Shown: piece by piece, positions 32,534-41,134 of the stretch | How positions within the stretch are numbered: the first letter of the stretch is position 1 | Layout: each line of letters opens with the position of its first letter | DNA from: Streptomyces anulatus | GTDB lineage: Bacteria > Actinomycetota > Actinomycetes > Streptomycetales > Streptomycetaceae | Assembly (NCBI RefSeq): GCF_014650675.1 | Contig: NZ_BMVK01000002.1 | Coordinates: 663,880 to 727,879 of the forward strand | DNA: 64,000 bases | Direction of reading: 5' to 3' | Notes under the pieces: model-generated | Seen by the model: the letters and a program-made list of their open reading frames with translations, nothing else | What the model was told of the DNA's origin: nothing | Databases searched by the model: none | Position numbers and translations under genes: made by a program

Positions 32534-34768
32534 TCACTGCGGGGCCACTCCGTTGCCGCCGCCCGGCCGTTCGCCCGGCTGGCCGTCGCCGTCCCCGGGC
32601 AGCGGCGGGAACTCCGGGCTCGTGGGAGGCGTGGTGGCGGGCGGGCTGCTGGACGGAGGCGGCGTCGACGACGGCGGCGTCTCGCTGGGCGTCTCGCTCG
32701 GCGTCTCGGAGGGGGTGTCCGACGGGGTCGGGTCCTTGGACGGGGTGGGGTCCTCGGACGGGGTGTCGGACGGCGTCGGCGGGGCGGGCACCTCGCCGCG
32801 CTCCACGTCCTGGAGGTCGAACGTCTTGTCGGACCCGCCGCCGAGGGCGCCGAGGGTGTAGTCGGCCCAGATCCTGGCCGGGAAGCCGCTGCCGCTGGCG
32901 CGGCCGGAGTTGGCCGTACCGGTCAGGGAGACCTGCTTGCGGCCGCCGTCGCCCTCACCGAAGAGGGCCACGACCGTGGTCAGCTCCGGGGTGTATCCGG
33001 CGAACCAGGCCGACTTGTTGTCCTCGGAGGTGCCGGTCTTGGCCGCCGCGTCGTAGGCGGGGCTGTTGGCCGCGCCCCCGGAACCGGCGTCGACGACCCC
33101 GGTGAGCCCCTTGGTCACGGTGTCGGCCGAGGCACGGCTGATGACCTGCTCCCGCTTGGGCTTCTCGGCGTTCACCGTGCGGTCGCGGTGCTCGGCGGAC
33201 TGGAGGATGTGCGGGGTGACCTTCCGGCCGTGGTTGTCGAGCGTGGCGTACACGCCGGCCATGTCCCAGGTCGAGGCGTTCATGGTGCCGAGGGTGACGG
33301 CGGGGCGCTCGGGGAAGTTCTTGTCCGGTACGCCGAGGGCGAGCGCGGTCTCCTTCACGGCGGCGGGCGTCACGTCGACGATCATCTGCGCGAAGACGGA
33401 GTTGACCGAGCTGTTCAAGGCCTTCTGGACGGAGACCTGACCGTAATTCTGGTCGTCCTGGTTCTGCGGGGCGAACGGGGTGTCGCTGCCGACGACGGGC
33501 CGCTTGCTGGTGCCGTCGTACACCGTGTTGAGCCCGATCAGGCTGCCGTCCTGCGTCTTCGACTCGTTCTCCAGGGCCGAGGCGAGCACCAGCGGCTTGA
33601 AGGTGGAGGCGGGCTGGTAGTCCTGGCGGGTGGCGTTGCTGATGTAGTGCTTGATGTAGTCCTCGCCGCCGTACAGGGCGACGACCTTGCCGGTCTTCGG
33701 GTCGACGGAGGTGGCGCCGGCCTGGACGGTGGCGTCGACCTTGTTGCCCTCGCGGTCGAGCTTGGACTCCAGCTGGTCGTCCACCGACTTCTCCAGCGCC
33801 TTCTGGCGCTTCTTGTCGACGGTGAGGGTGAAGGTCCAGCCGCCGGCCTCGCGGTCCTCGGCGGAGACGCCCTGCTTCTCCAGCTCCTTGTTGGCGGCCT
33901 CGACGAGGTAGCCGGTCTGGCCCTCCATGCCCTGGGCGGGCTTGGGCTTGTCCGGGTAGGGGAACTCCAGGCCGGCCTTCTCGGACTCGGTCAGCCACTT
34001 CATCTCGACCATGTTGCGCAGGGTGTAGGCCCAGCGCTCCTTGACCAGCTTCTTGCCGGTGTCGGTCGCGGTGTTCCAGTCGTACTGGCTGGGGGCCTGG
34101 AGGAGGGAGGCGAGGTAGGCGCCCTGGGAGACGTTCAGGTCCTTGGCGTCGACGCCGTAGTACGCCTGGGCGGCGGCCTGGATGCCGCTCGCGCCGCGCC
34201 CGTAGTAGGCGGTGTTGATGTACCCGGCGAGGATCTTCTCCTTGGACTCCTGCTGGTCGACCTTGAGCGAGATCACCAGCTCCTTGAGCTTGCGGCTCAC
34301 GGTGGGGTCCTGCGTCAGGTAGAAGTTCTTCACGTACTGCTGGGTGATGGTCGAGCCACCCTGCTTGCCCTTGCCGCTGACGGTGTTGAGGAGGGCGCGG
34401 GTGGTGCCCTTCAGGTCGACGCCCTGGTCCTTGTAGAAGGACTTGTTCTCGGCGGCGACGAAGGCGTGCTGGACCTTCTCGGGCACCTCGTCCAGGTCGA
34501 CGATCTGGCGGTTGACGCCCTTGCCGGTCCGGGCGAGCACCGAGCCGTCGCTGTACTTGTAGACGTTGCTCTGCCGCTCGGCCATGGCGTTGGCGGCGGG
34601 GACGTCGACGTACACGTAGAGCGCCCCGAAGGCGCCCATGCCCAGCAGGACGATCCCGAAGAACGTGCCCAGCAGCTTCTTCCACGTGAAGAGTCTGCGT
34701 ATGCCGCCGCTCTTCGGGGCCCGACGCGACTCCCGCGCCTGGGCTCGTCGCGCATCCGCTCGACCCAT
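32534..34768 (-). CDS. Class A penicillin-binding protein (bifunctional transglycosylase/transpeptidase)
   Basis: 744 residues. A basic cytoplasmic tail and one anchor helix (~31-54) are followed by GT51 (~75-250) with the catalytic Glu107 in AAENKSFYKDQG, GGSTITQQYVKN and ILAGYINTAYYGRGASGI. The transpeptidase domain (~330-640) has the nucleophile in ASTFKPL, SVNS and AKTGTSE. It polymerises lipid II glycan chains and cross-links stems outside the membrane. The C-terminus is a ~100-residue Ser/Thr/Pro/Glu tail built from DTPSE-like repeats, typical of wall-exposed streptomycete PBPs. ATG 34768. Confidence 0.95.
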   Translation of the reverse strand: MGRADARRAQARESRRAPKSGGIRRLFTWKKLLGTFFGIVLLGMGAFGALYVYVDVPAANAMAERQSNVYKYSDGSVLARTGKGVNRQIVDLDEVPEKVQHAFVAAENKSFYKDQGVDLKGTTRALLNTVSGKGKQGGSTITQQYVKNFYLTQDPTVSRKLKELVISLKVDQQESKEKILAGYINTAYYGRGASGIQAAAQAYYGVDAKDLNVSQGAYLASLLQAPSQYDWNTATDTGKKLVKERWAYTLRNMVEMKWLTESEKAGLEFPYPDKPKPAQGMEGQTGYLVEAANKELEKQGVSAEDREAGGWTFTLTVDKKRQKALEKSVDDQLESKLDREGNKVDATVQAGATSVDPKTGKVVALYGGEDYIKHYISNATRQDYQPASTFKPLVLASALENESKTQDGSLIGLNTVYDGTSKRPVVGSDTPFAPQNQDDQNYGQVSVQKALNSSVNSVFAQMIVDVTPAAVKETALALGVPDKNFPERPAVTLGTMNASTWDMAGVYATLDNHGRKVTPHILQSAEHRDRTVNAEKPKREQVISRASADTVTKGLTGVVDAGSGGAANSPAYDAAAKTGTSEDNKSAWFAGYTPELTTVVALFGEGDGGRKQVSLTGTANSGRASGSGFPARIWADYTLGALGGGSDKTFDLQDVERGEVPAPPTPSDTPSEDPTPSKDPTPSDTPSETPSETPSETPPSSTPPPSSSPPATTPPTSPEFPPLPGDGDGQPGERPGGGNGVAPQ
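32680..32785. repeat. Short repeats encoding the PBP tail
   Basis: Repeated GGCGTCTCG and GGGGTSTC blocks on the plus strand encode the TPSETPSETPSE / DPTPSKDPTPSD tail of the penicillin-binding protein. Unit sizes are multiples of three. Confidence 0.7.
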
Positions 34769-34954
34769 TGGTGTGTTGCTCCCGCTTCTCTGCTCGACCG
34801 GCTCGCTCGGTTTTCCTCAGTTCGCTCAGACCTGCCAGCTAACACCGCCGACAGGGACAAAAGACAAGCGATCCGGTCTTTTACGGACGTGACAATCAGC
34901 ACCCGTTCTCTAGGAACCGACTCCCCAGGGGTGGACAAGGTTGCGAAAGCCATT

Positions 34955-34970
34955 AATGTGTAATCACATT
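34955..34970. promoter_or_regulatory. Palindromic operator-like site upstream of the SPFH gene
   Basis: A perfect inverted repeat AATGTG-TAAT-CACATT, extended imperfectly outward (ATT.../...GAT), stands out in an AT-rich patch 38 bases before the SPFH start and 186 bases before the divergent PBP start. The GTG-N4-CAC spacing is too short for a CRP site; the regulator is unknown. Confidence 0.5.
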
Positions 34971-35008
34971 GATAGCGCGGTGCGAGACCGCGCCGAACGG
35001 GGGATCCC

Positions 35009-35980
35009 ATGACCGCACAGCACGACGACCACCGGCCGGGCGCACCGGCGGGCGACCTCGCCATCGACGCCCCCGACATGCCCGCACCCCAGGTCAGAGA
35101 GGTCACCGCGCACTCCATCCCGGGCGGCGTCGGCCTGCTCCTGACCGTGGTCGGGGTGTTCGCCGGAGTCGGCCTCGCCATCGTCGGCGGGGTGACCGGG
35201 GCGGGTGGCAACAACGCGGTCGGCGTTCCGCTCCTCATCCTCGGGGTGCTCCTCGTGATCACCTCGTTCTTCTGCATGAGCGGTGTGAAGATGGTCGCTC
35301 CGGGCGAGGCCCGGGTGATCCAGTTGTTCGGCCGGTACGTCGGCACCATCCGCGCCGACGGGCTGCGCTGGATCAACCCGCTGACCTCCAGCCGCAAGAT
35401 CTCCACCCGCGTCCGCAACCACGAGACCGCCGTCCTCAAGGTCAACGACGCCTACGGCAACCCGATCGAGCTGGCCTCGATCGTCGTGTGGAAGGTCGAG
35501 GACACCGCCCAGGCGCTCTTCGAGGTCGACGACTTCCGGGAGTTCGTCGCCACCCAGACCGAGGCGGCGGTGCGGCACATCGCCATCGAGTACCCGTACG
35601 ACGCCCACGAGGAGGACGGCCTCTCCCTGCGGGGCAACGCGGAGGAGATCACCGAGAAGCTGGCGGTCGAGCTGACCGCCCGGGTGAAGGCCGCGGGCGT
35701 CCTGATCATCGAGTCGCGCTTCAGCCACCTCGCGTACGCCCCCGAGATCGCCTCCGCCATGCTCCAGCGCCAGCAGGCCGGGGCGGTCGTCGCGGCCCGC
35801 CAGCTGATCGTGGAGGGCGCGGTGGGCATGGTCGAGATGGCCCTCGACCGGATCGCCGAGCGGGACATCGTGGAGCTGGACTCCGAACGAAAGGCGGCCA
35901 TGGTCAGCAATCTGATGGTGGTGCTGTGCGGCGACCGCGCGGCCCAGCCGGTCCTCAACACGGGCTCCCTCTACCAGTGA
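35009..35980 (+). CDS. SPFH/band 7 (stomatin-prohibitin-like) membrane protein
   Basis: 323 residues. Two adjacent membrane helices (~39-90, [20 protein letters not shown] and [17 protein letters not shown]) precede an SPFH domain (~92-260) with [39 protein letters not shown] and [19 protein letters not shown]-terminal helix, [37 protein letters not shown], should form the oligomerisation region. SPFH proteins organise membrane microdomains and scaffold proteases or channels. The gene is translationally coupled (GTGA) to a small DNA-binding-like protein. Confidence 0.92.
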   Translation: MTAQHDDHRPGAPAGDLAIDAPDMPAPQVREVTAHSIPGGVGLLLTVVGVFAGVGLAIVGGVTGAGGNNAVGVPLLILGVLLVITSFFCMSGVKMVAPGEARVIQLFGRYVGTIRADGLRWINPLTSSRKISTRVRNHETAVLKVNDAYGNPIELASIVVWKVEDTAQALFEVDDFREFVATQTEAAVRHIAIEYPYDAHEEDGLSLRGNAEEITEKLAVELTARVKAAGVLIIESRFSHLAYAPEIASAMLQRQQAGAVVAARQLIVEGAVGMVEMALDRIAERDIVELDSERKAAMVSNLMVVLCGDRAAQPVLNTGSLYQ

Positions 35981-36264
35981 CCGACCAGACGCCTCCCCGG
36001 CGGACGCCGGCGTCCCGGCCGCAGCAGCGCAAGCAGATGCTGCTGCGGCTGGACCCCGCGGTGCACGACGCACTCGCCCGCTGGGCCTCCGACGAACTGC
36101 GCAGCGCCAACGCGCAGATCGAGTTCCTGCTGCGGCGGGCGCTCGCGGAGGCGGGCCGGCTGCCGGGGACCGCGCGTCCGATCGCCCGCCGGGGACGGCC
36201 GCCCAAACAGCCGCCGGAGGGGCCCGAGCCCCCGTCCGCGCCCGACGCCCCGGACGCCCCCTAG
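35977..36264 (+). CDS. Small ribbon-helix-helix-like protein
   Basis: 95 residues from GTG 35977, overlapping the SPFH stop by four bases. The core KQMLLRLDPAVHDALARWASDELRSANAQIEFLLRRALAEAG fits the Arc/CopG/HicB ribbon-helix-helix pattern (beta strand MLLRLD followed by two helices), with basic N- and C-terminal flanks and a Pro-rich end. It may be a DNA-binding partner or a cytoplasmic adaptor of the SPFH protein; no toxin gene is adjacent. Confidence 0.75.
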   Translation: MTDQTPPRRTPASRPQQRKQMLLRLDPAVHDALARWASDELRSANAQIEFLLRRALAEAGRLPGTARPIARRGRPPKQPPEGPEPPSAPDAPDAP

Positions 36265-36280
36265 GCCCCGTGCGCCCCCG

Positions 36281-36311
36281 AACCCCCGCCCCGGACCACG
36301 GGGCGGGGGTT
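36281..36311. terminator. Terminator after the SPFH operon
   Basis: AACCCCCGCCCC (36281-36292), loop GGACCAC, then GGGGCGGGGGTT: a perfect 12-base stem. Confidence 0.85.
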
Positions 36312-36324
36312 GCCTTTCGGACGC

Positions 36325-36354
36325 GTATACACGGCAGGTATACACACCGTGTAC
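36325..36354 (+). promoter_or_regulatory. Candidate PadR operator
   Basis: Two direct copies of GTATACAC (36325-36332 and 36338-36345) overlap an inverted repeat TACACGG (36328-36334) / CCGTGTA (36347-36353). The block ends 11 bases before the padR start codon, so PadR bound here would block its own operon. Confidence 0.6.
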
Positions 36355-36364
36355 AGTTCTTCCC

Positions 36365-36889
36365 ATGTCTATCGGTCACACCCTCCTCGGGCTCCTGGAG
36401 TCCGGCCCCCGACACGGCTACGACCTGAAGCGGACCTTCGACGAGAAGTTCGGCCAGGACCGCCCGCTGCACTACGGCCAGGTCTACTCGACGATGTCCC
36501 GGCTCCTGAAGAACGGACTCGTCGAGGTCGACGGCGTCGAGAGCGAAGGAGGCCCCGAGCGCAAGCGGTACGCCATCACCGACGCCGGGATCACCGATGT
36601 CTCGCAGTGGCTGGCGCAGCCCGAGAAGCCGGAGCCCTACCTCCAGTCGACGCTCTACACCAAGGTCGTCCTGGCGCTCCTGACCGGTCGCAGCGCGGCC
36701 GATCTGCTGGATTCCCAGCGCTCGGCGCACCTGCGGATGATGCGCATCCTCACCGACCGCAAACGCAAGGGCGACCTCGCCGACCAGCTGATCTGCGACC
36801 ACGCCCTGTTCCACCTGGAAGCCGATCTGCGCTGGCTGGAACTGACCTCCGCCCGTCTCGACCAGCTCGCCAAGGTGGTGGCTCCGTGA
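36365..36889 (+). CDS. PadR-family transcriptional regulator
   Basis: 174 residues: a winged helix with HTLLGLLESGPRHGYDLKRTFDEKFG and LHYGQVYSTMSRLLKNGLVEVD..GPERKRYAITDAG (residues ~1-80), then a C-terminal dimerisation helix region (PadR C-terminal type, ~95-170). It probably represses its own operon, padR-ABC-FtsX, until an inducer binds. An operator-like dyad lies just upstream. The stop overlaps the ATPase start (GTGA). Confidence 0.93.
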   Translation: MSIGHTLLGLLESGPRHGYDLKRTFDEKFGQDRPLHYGQVYSTMSRLLKNGLVEVDGVESEGGPERKRYAITDAGITDVSQWLAQPEKPEPYLQSTLYTKVVLALLTGRSAADLLDSQRSAHLRMMRILTDRKRKGDLADQLICDHALFHLEADLRWLELTSARLDQLAKVVAP

Positions 36890-37572
36890 TTCCCGAAGGC
36901 TCCCTGCTCGCCGCGCACGATCTGCGCAAGACCTACGGTTCCACGCCCGCCCTGGACGGCGCGTCGTTCTCCGTGCACCCCGGCGAGGTCGTCGCCGTGA
37001 TGGGCCCTTCCGGCTCCGGCAAGTCGACGCTGCTGCACTGCCTGGCCGGGATCATCACGCCCGACTCCGGCACCATCACCTACGCGGGCCGCGAGCTGTC
37101 CGCGATGTCGGACGCCGAGCGCAGCGCCCTGCGGCGCAGCGACTTCGGCTTCGTCTTCCAGTTCGGCCAGCTCGTCCCGGAGCTGACCTGTGTGGAGAAC
37201 GTCGCCCTGCCCCTGCGGCTGAACGGCGTCAAGCGCAAGGCCGCCGAGCGCACCGCCCTGGAGTGGATGGAGCGCCTGGAGGTCGACGACCTCGGGACCA
37301 AGCGTCCCGGCGAGGTCTCCGGCGGACAGGGCCAGCGGGTCGCCGTGGCCCGTGCGCTGGCGGCGTCGCCGAAGGTGATCTTCGCCGACGAGCCGACCGG
37401 CGCGCTGGACTCCCTCAACGGCGAGCGGGTGATGGAGCTGCTCACCGAGGCCGCCCGCTCCGCCAACGTCGCCGTGGTCCTGGTGACCCACGAGGCCCGC
37501 GTCGCCGCCTACTCCGACCGTGACGTCACCGTGCGCGACGGCCGGGCCCGCGACATGGAGCACGCCGTATGA
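36886..37572 (+). CDS. ABC transporter ATP-binding protein (MacB/LolD type)
   Basis: 228 residues from GTG 36886. Walker A GPSGSGKST (~residues 43-51), Q-loop region FVFQFGQLVPELT, signature VSGGQGQRVAVARAL, Walker B VIFADEPTGALD and H-loop VTHE are intact. This is the MacB/LolD subfamily, paired with FtsX-type permeases. It overlaps both neighbours and probably drives efflux of an antimicrobial or an envelope lipid/peptide sensed through PadR. Confidence 0.95.
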   Translation: MIPEGSLLAAHDLRKTYGSTPALDGASFSVHPGEVVAVMGPSGSGKSTLLHCLAGIITPDSGTITYAGRELSAMSDAERSALRRSDFGFVFQFGQLVPELTCVENVALPLRLNGVKRKAAERTALEWMERLEVDDLGTKRPGEVSGGQGQRVAVARALAASPKVIFADEPTGALDSLNGERVMELLTEAARSANVAVVLVTHEARVAAYSDRDVTVRDGRARDMEHAV

Positions 37573-39956
37573 CCCTGCTCGAAGAGAAGCTGCCCGCGGC
37601 GCCACCGCGTCCGGCATCGCCCTCGCGGGGCTCGGTGACCCTCCGCGACCTCGGCCTCGGCATCCGGTTCGCCGCCGCCGGGGGCCGCGAGGGCTGGATC
37701 CGTACGCTGCTGACCGCCGTCGGCGTCGGCCTCGGGGTCGCCCTGCTGCTGCTCGCCTCCTCCGTACCGCATCTGCTCGACGCGCGGAACGCCCGCGAGC
37801 AGGCCCGCAGTGAGAACCGGGCCTCCGCCTACTCCGAGACGAACGCCCCGAAGTCGGACAGCTCGGTGCTGCTGGTCAACACGACCACCGAGTACCACGA
37901 CCGGACCGTCGCCGGCTTCCTGATGCGCGCCGACGGCTCGACGCCCGTCCTGCCGCCGGGGATCGACCGCATCCCCGCGCCGGACACGATGGTCGTCTCC
38001 CCCGCCCTGCGGGAGCTCCTCGACGAGCCGGGCAACGAACTGCTGCGGGAGCGGCTGCCGTACGAGATCACCGGCACGATTCGAGACGCCGGGCTGCGCT
38101 CCCCCGGTGAACTGCTCTACTACGCGGGCAGCGACACCCTGACGCCGGCCAACGGCGGCCACCGGATCGGCGGGTACGGCGACGACCGCCAGGGCGAACC
38201 CCTCCCGCCCCTGCTGATCGTGCTCGTCATCATGGTCTGCGTCGTGCTGCTGGCACCGGTCGCGATCTTCATCGCCACCGCCGTGCGCTTCGGCGGCGAC
38301 CGGCGCGACCGGCGGCTGGCCGCGCTGCGACTGGTCGGCGCGGACATCCGGACGACCCGGCGGATCGCCGCCGGGGAGGCGCTGTTCGGCGCGCTGCTCG
38401 GGCTGCTGTTCGGCCTGGCGTTCTTCCTGGTGGGCCGGCAGTTCGTCGGCGCGGTGGAGATCTGGGACGTCAGCGCGTTCCCGGCCGACCTTGCGCCGGA
38501 CCTCCGGCTGGCGTCGCTGATCGCGGTGGCCGTGCCGCTGACGGCCGTCCTCGTCACCCTCGTGGCGATGCGGTCCGTGGTGATCGAGCCGCTCGGCGTC
38601 GTGCGCCGGGGGCGTGAGCGGGGACGCCGCCTGTGGTGGCGGCTGCCGGTGCCGCTGGCCGGTCTCGCGGTGCTCGCGCTCTGGGGCCGGGTCGAGGAGT
38701 ACGCCCCGGTGAACCCGTTCCCGATCACCGCGGGCGCCGTGCTGGTGCTGTTCGGGCTCGCCCTGCTGCTGCCCTGGCTGGTCGAGGCCTGTGTGAACCG
38801 GCTGCGCGGCGGCCCGGTGCCCTGGCAGCTCGCCACCCGCAGGCTCCAGTTGAGCAGCGGGGCCGCGTCCCGCGCGGTCAGCGGGGTCACCGTGGCGGTG
38901 GCGGGAGCCATCGCGCTGCAGATGCTGTTCGCCTCGATGAACGCCGACTTCAACCGGATGACGGGTGCGGACCCCAGCCGGGCCCAGTTCGCCGGGTACT
39001 CCGAGGACGTCACCGGCGAGGCGGCCACCTCGGCCATCGAGCAGTTCCGCGCCACCAAGGGTGTGGAGGTGGTCATCGGATCGGTGGAGGCGTACGCGTC
39101 CAAGCCCGGCGACTACGCCGAGGACGAGGTCGAGCCCACCACCTCGCTGACCGTCGGCACCTGCGAGACCCTGCGCGAGCTGGCGCGGATCGGCGCCTGC
39201 GAGGACGGCGACACGTTCGTGGTCCACCCGCCGGGCGACAAGGACATGAGCGCCTGGGTCGACGAGACCGCCCGCAAGGGCGAGGAGGTCGAGATCGGCT
39301 ACGGGAACAAGGTGATGCGGTGGACGCTGCCCGCCGACTCCCCGACCGTTCAGGGCCGCGAGGACCCGATGGGCGAGACCCACTACGGGATCATGGCAAC
39401 CACCGGTGCGATCGACGCGGGCAAGGTGCCCGGAGCGACGATCACCACCCAGATCCGGGTCGACCACAGCGTGCCGGACGTCGCCGAGCACGTACGGAAC
39501 ACGGCGGCCAGGATCGACCCCGGGATGCGTTTCGTCACGATCGAATCGGTCGAACGCAACCGCCAGTACGCGAGCATCCAGACCGGTCTCCAGGTGGGCG
39601 CGAGCGCGGTGCTGCTGCTGATCGCCCTGTCGATGCTGGTCTCCCAGCTGGAGCAGTTGCGTGAGCGCAGGCGGCTGCTGTCGGTGCTGGTGGCCTTCGG
39701 CACCCGGCGCGCCACGCTCGGCTGGTCGGTGCTGTGGCAGACCGCCGTGCCGGTGGTGCTCGGTCTGGCGGTGGCGGTCGCGGGCGGCCTGGGCCTCGGG
39801 GCGATGCTCGTCCACCTGATCGAGAAGGATGTCTCCGACTGGTGGCTGTTCTGGCCGATGGCGGGGGTCGGGGGCGCGCTGATCCTGCTGGTCACCCTGT
39901 TGTCGCTGCCGCCGCTGTGGCGCATGATGCGCCCGGACGGACTGCGCACCGAGTGA
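37569..39956 (+). CDS. FtsX/MacB-type ABC transporter permease
   Basis: 795 residues in the two-FtsX-domain layout: an N-terminal helix (GWIRTLLTAVGVGLGVALLLLASSV), a large extracytoplasmic domain (~65-210), three helices with the FtsX motif (~215-340), further helices, a second extracytoplasmic domain (~445-650), and three closing helices (~665-790) including LSMLVSQLEQLRERRRLLSVLVAFGTRRATL. Such permeases move little substrate through the membrane themselves but transmit ATPase motion to the outside. The ATGA overlap with the ATPase gene indicates one transport unit. Confidence 0.94.
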   Translation: MTLLEEKLPAAPPRPASPSRGSVTLRDLGLGIRFAAAGGREGWIRTLLTAVGVGLGVALLLLASSVPHLLDARNAREQARSENRASAYSETNAPKSDSSVLLVNTTTEYHDRTVAGFLMRADGSTPVLPPGIDRIPAPDTMVVSPALRELLDEPGNELLRERLPYEITGTIRDAGLRSPGELLYYAGSDTLTPANGGHRIGGYGDDRQGEPLPPLLIVLVIMVCVVLLAPVAIFIATAVRFGGDRRDRRLAALRLVGADIRTTRRIAAGEALFGALLGLLFGLAFFLVGRQFVGAVEIWDVSAFPADLAPDLRLASLIAVAVPLTAVLVTLVAMRSVVIEPLGVVRRGRERGRRLWWRLPVPLAGLAVLALWGRVEEYAPVNPFPITAGAVLVLFGLALLLPWLVEACVNRLRGGPVPWQLATRRLQLSSGAASRAVSGVTVAVAGAIALQMLFASMNADFNRMTGADPSRAQFAGYSEDVTGEAATSAIEQFRATKGVEVVIGSVEAYASKPGDYAEDEVEPTTSLTVGTCETLRELARIGACEDGDTFVVHPPGDKDMSAWVDETARKGEEVEIGYGNKVMRWTLPADSPTVQGREDPMGETHYGIMATTGAIDAGKVPGATITTQIRVDHSVPDVAEHVRNTAARIDPGMRFVTIESVERNRQYASIQTGLQVGASAVLLLIALSMLVSQLEQLRERRRLLSVLVAFGTRRATLGWSVLWQTAVPVVLGLAVAVAGGLGLGAMLVHLIEKDVSDWWLFWPMAGVGGALILLVTLLSLPPLWRMMRPDGLRTE

Positions 39957-39976
39957 CACCCGCACGACCGCGTACG

Positions 39977-39990
39977 GCAGGGGCCCCTGC
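39977..39990. terminator. Possible terminator between FtsX permease and oxyR
   Basis: A perfect 14-base palindrome GCAGGGGCCCCTGC between convergent genes. It is short, but it is the only dyad in the 58-base gap. Confidence 0.4.
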
Positions 39991-40014
39991 CCGCGTTCCG
40001 TGCGGGGGCGCGCT

Positions 40015-41001
40015 CTACGGGCTCTCCGCCACCAGCCGCACCGGCAGCGGTCGCATCGCCTCGCGCAGGGCGGCCGCGAACTCCTCGAACTCGCCGCCCC
40101 GCGCCGACCCCGACCGCATCGCCAGCGCCACCCGCCGAGTGGGCGCCGGGTCCGCGAAGTACCCGGTGGCCAGCGCCTCGTTGCGGCCGGTCTCCACCGT
40201 CACCGCGGTCCGGGGCAGCAGCGTCACCCCGAGCCCGCCCGCCACCAGCTGGACCAGGGTGGAGAGCCCGGCGGCGGTCGTGGTCACCGGTGCGCCCTCG
40301 GTGCGGCCCGCCTCACGGCAGATGTCCAGGGCCTGGTCGCGCAGGCAGTGCCCCTCGTCCAGGAGCAGCAGCGGCAGTTCGCGCAGGGCGTCGCGCGGGA
40401 TGTCCGCCCGGCCGCCGAGCCAGTGGTCCTGCTCCATGACCAGCACGAAGTCCTCGTCGAACAACGGGATCTCGCTCACTCCGGGGACCCCGAGCGGCAC
40501 GGCGAGCAGGAGCAGGTCGAGCCGCCCGGCGGCGAGGCCCTCCAGCAGTGAGGAGGTCTGCTCCTCGTGGACCTGGAGGTCGAGGTCCACGTACCGCTCG
40601 TGGACGAGGCGGAGCACGGTGGGCAGCAGATACGGGGCGACGGTCGGGATCACGCCGAGCCGGAGCACTCCGGTGAACGGGGCCCGGACCGCCTCCGCCT
40701 CCTCCATCAGCGCGGCGACGGCCTCCAGCACCGCCCCGGCCCGCACCGCGAGCCGCTCCCCCGCGGGCGAGAGCAGCACCTTGCGCGTCGTACGCTCGAT
40801 GAGCTGGACACCCAGTGCCTCCTCCAGGGTCGACACCGCTCCGGAGAGTGCGGGCTGACTCATCCCGATTGCTGCCGCGGCGTCCCGGAAGTGCAGATGC
40901 TCCGCCACGGCCGTGAAGGCGCGCAGCTGCGACAGGCTGGGCTGCTTGGCGGTCGGCTTACCGGACTGCTTGGGGCGTATGCCCTGATTACCCTGGCCCA
41001 C
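40015..41001 (-). CDS. oxyR: Hydrogen-peroxide-sensing LysR regulator OxyR
   Basis: 328 residues from GTG 41001, preceding KQPSLSQLRAFTAVAEHLHFRDAAAAIGMSQPALSGAVSTLEEALGVQL, the LysR helix-turn-helix. The redox pair is present as LDEGHCLRDQALDIC, equivalent to Cys199/Cys208 of E. coli OxyR. Peroxide forms a disulfide here and turns OxyR into an activator. It is divergent from ahpC-ahpD, as in S. coelicolor where OxyR controls this locus (from memory). An OxyR-type site starts three bases upstream of its start codon. Confidence 0.96.
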   Translation of the reverse strand: MGQGNQGIRPKQSGKPTAKQPSLSQLRAFTAVAEHLHFRDAAAAIGMSQPALSGAVSTLEEALGVQLIERTTRKVLLSPAGERLAVRAGAVLEAVAALMEEAEAVRAPFTGVLRLGVIPTVAPYLLPTVLRLVHERYVDLDLQVHEEQTSSLLEGLAAGRLDLLLLAVPLGVPGVSEIPLFDEDFVLVMEQDHWLGGRADIPRDALRELPLLLLDEGHCLRDQALDICREAGRTEGAPVTTTAAGLSTLVQLVAGGLGVTLLPRTAVTVETGRNEALATGYFADPAPTRRVALAMRSGSARGGEFEEFAAALREAMRPLPVRLVAESP

Positions 41002-41003
41002 TG

Positions 41004-41040
41004 ATAGGCACCTCCGATCATCTCGACCGAGTGTAGCTAT
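41004..41040. promoter_or_regulatory. OxyR binding site in the oxyR-ahpC intergenic region
   Basis: The 37-base pattern ATAG-N7-CGAT-N7-ACCG-N7-CTAT matches the classical OxyR layout ATAG-N7-CTAT-N7-ATAG-N7-CTAT in spacing exactly. The outer tetramers are perfect and the inner ones partial. The position fits control of both divergent transcripts. Confidence 0.75.
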
Positions 41041-41134
41041 TTCCGTGATCAATGCACTCTGTGCCAAGGTGGAACTCGTCCAACCCTCAGGAACGCCCCC
41101 AAAAGGGGAATTCCAGACGTTGCAAGGAGAGCGC

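Noticed and set aside
32463..34963. The phosphatase frame stays open for another 2.5 kb on the plus strand
   Set aside because: It is antisense to a class A penicillin-binding protein with all catalytic motifs; the open frame is a by-product of high GC codon bias and of the extra G at 32397-32403.
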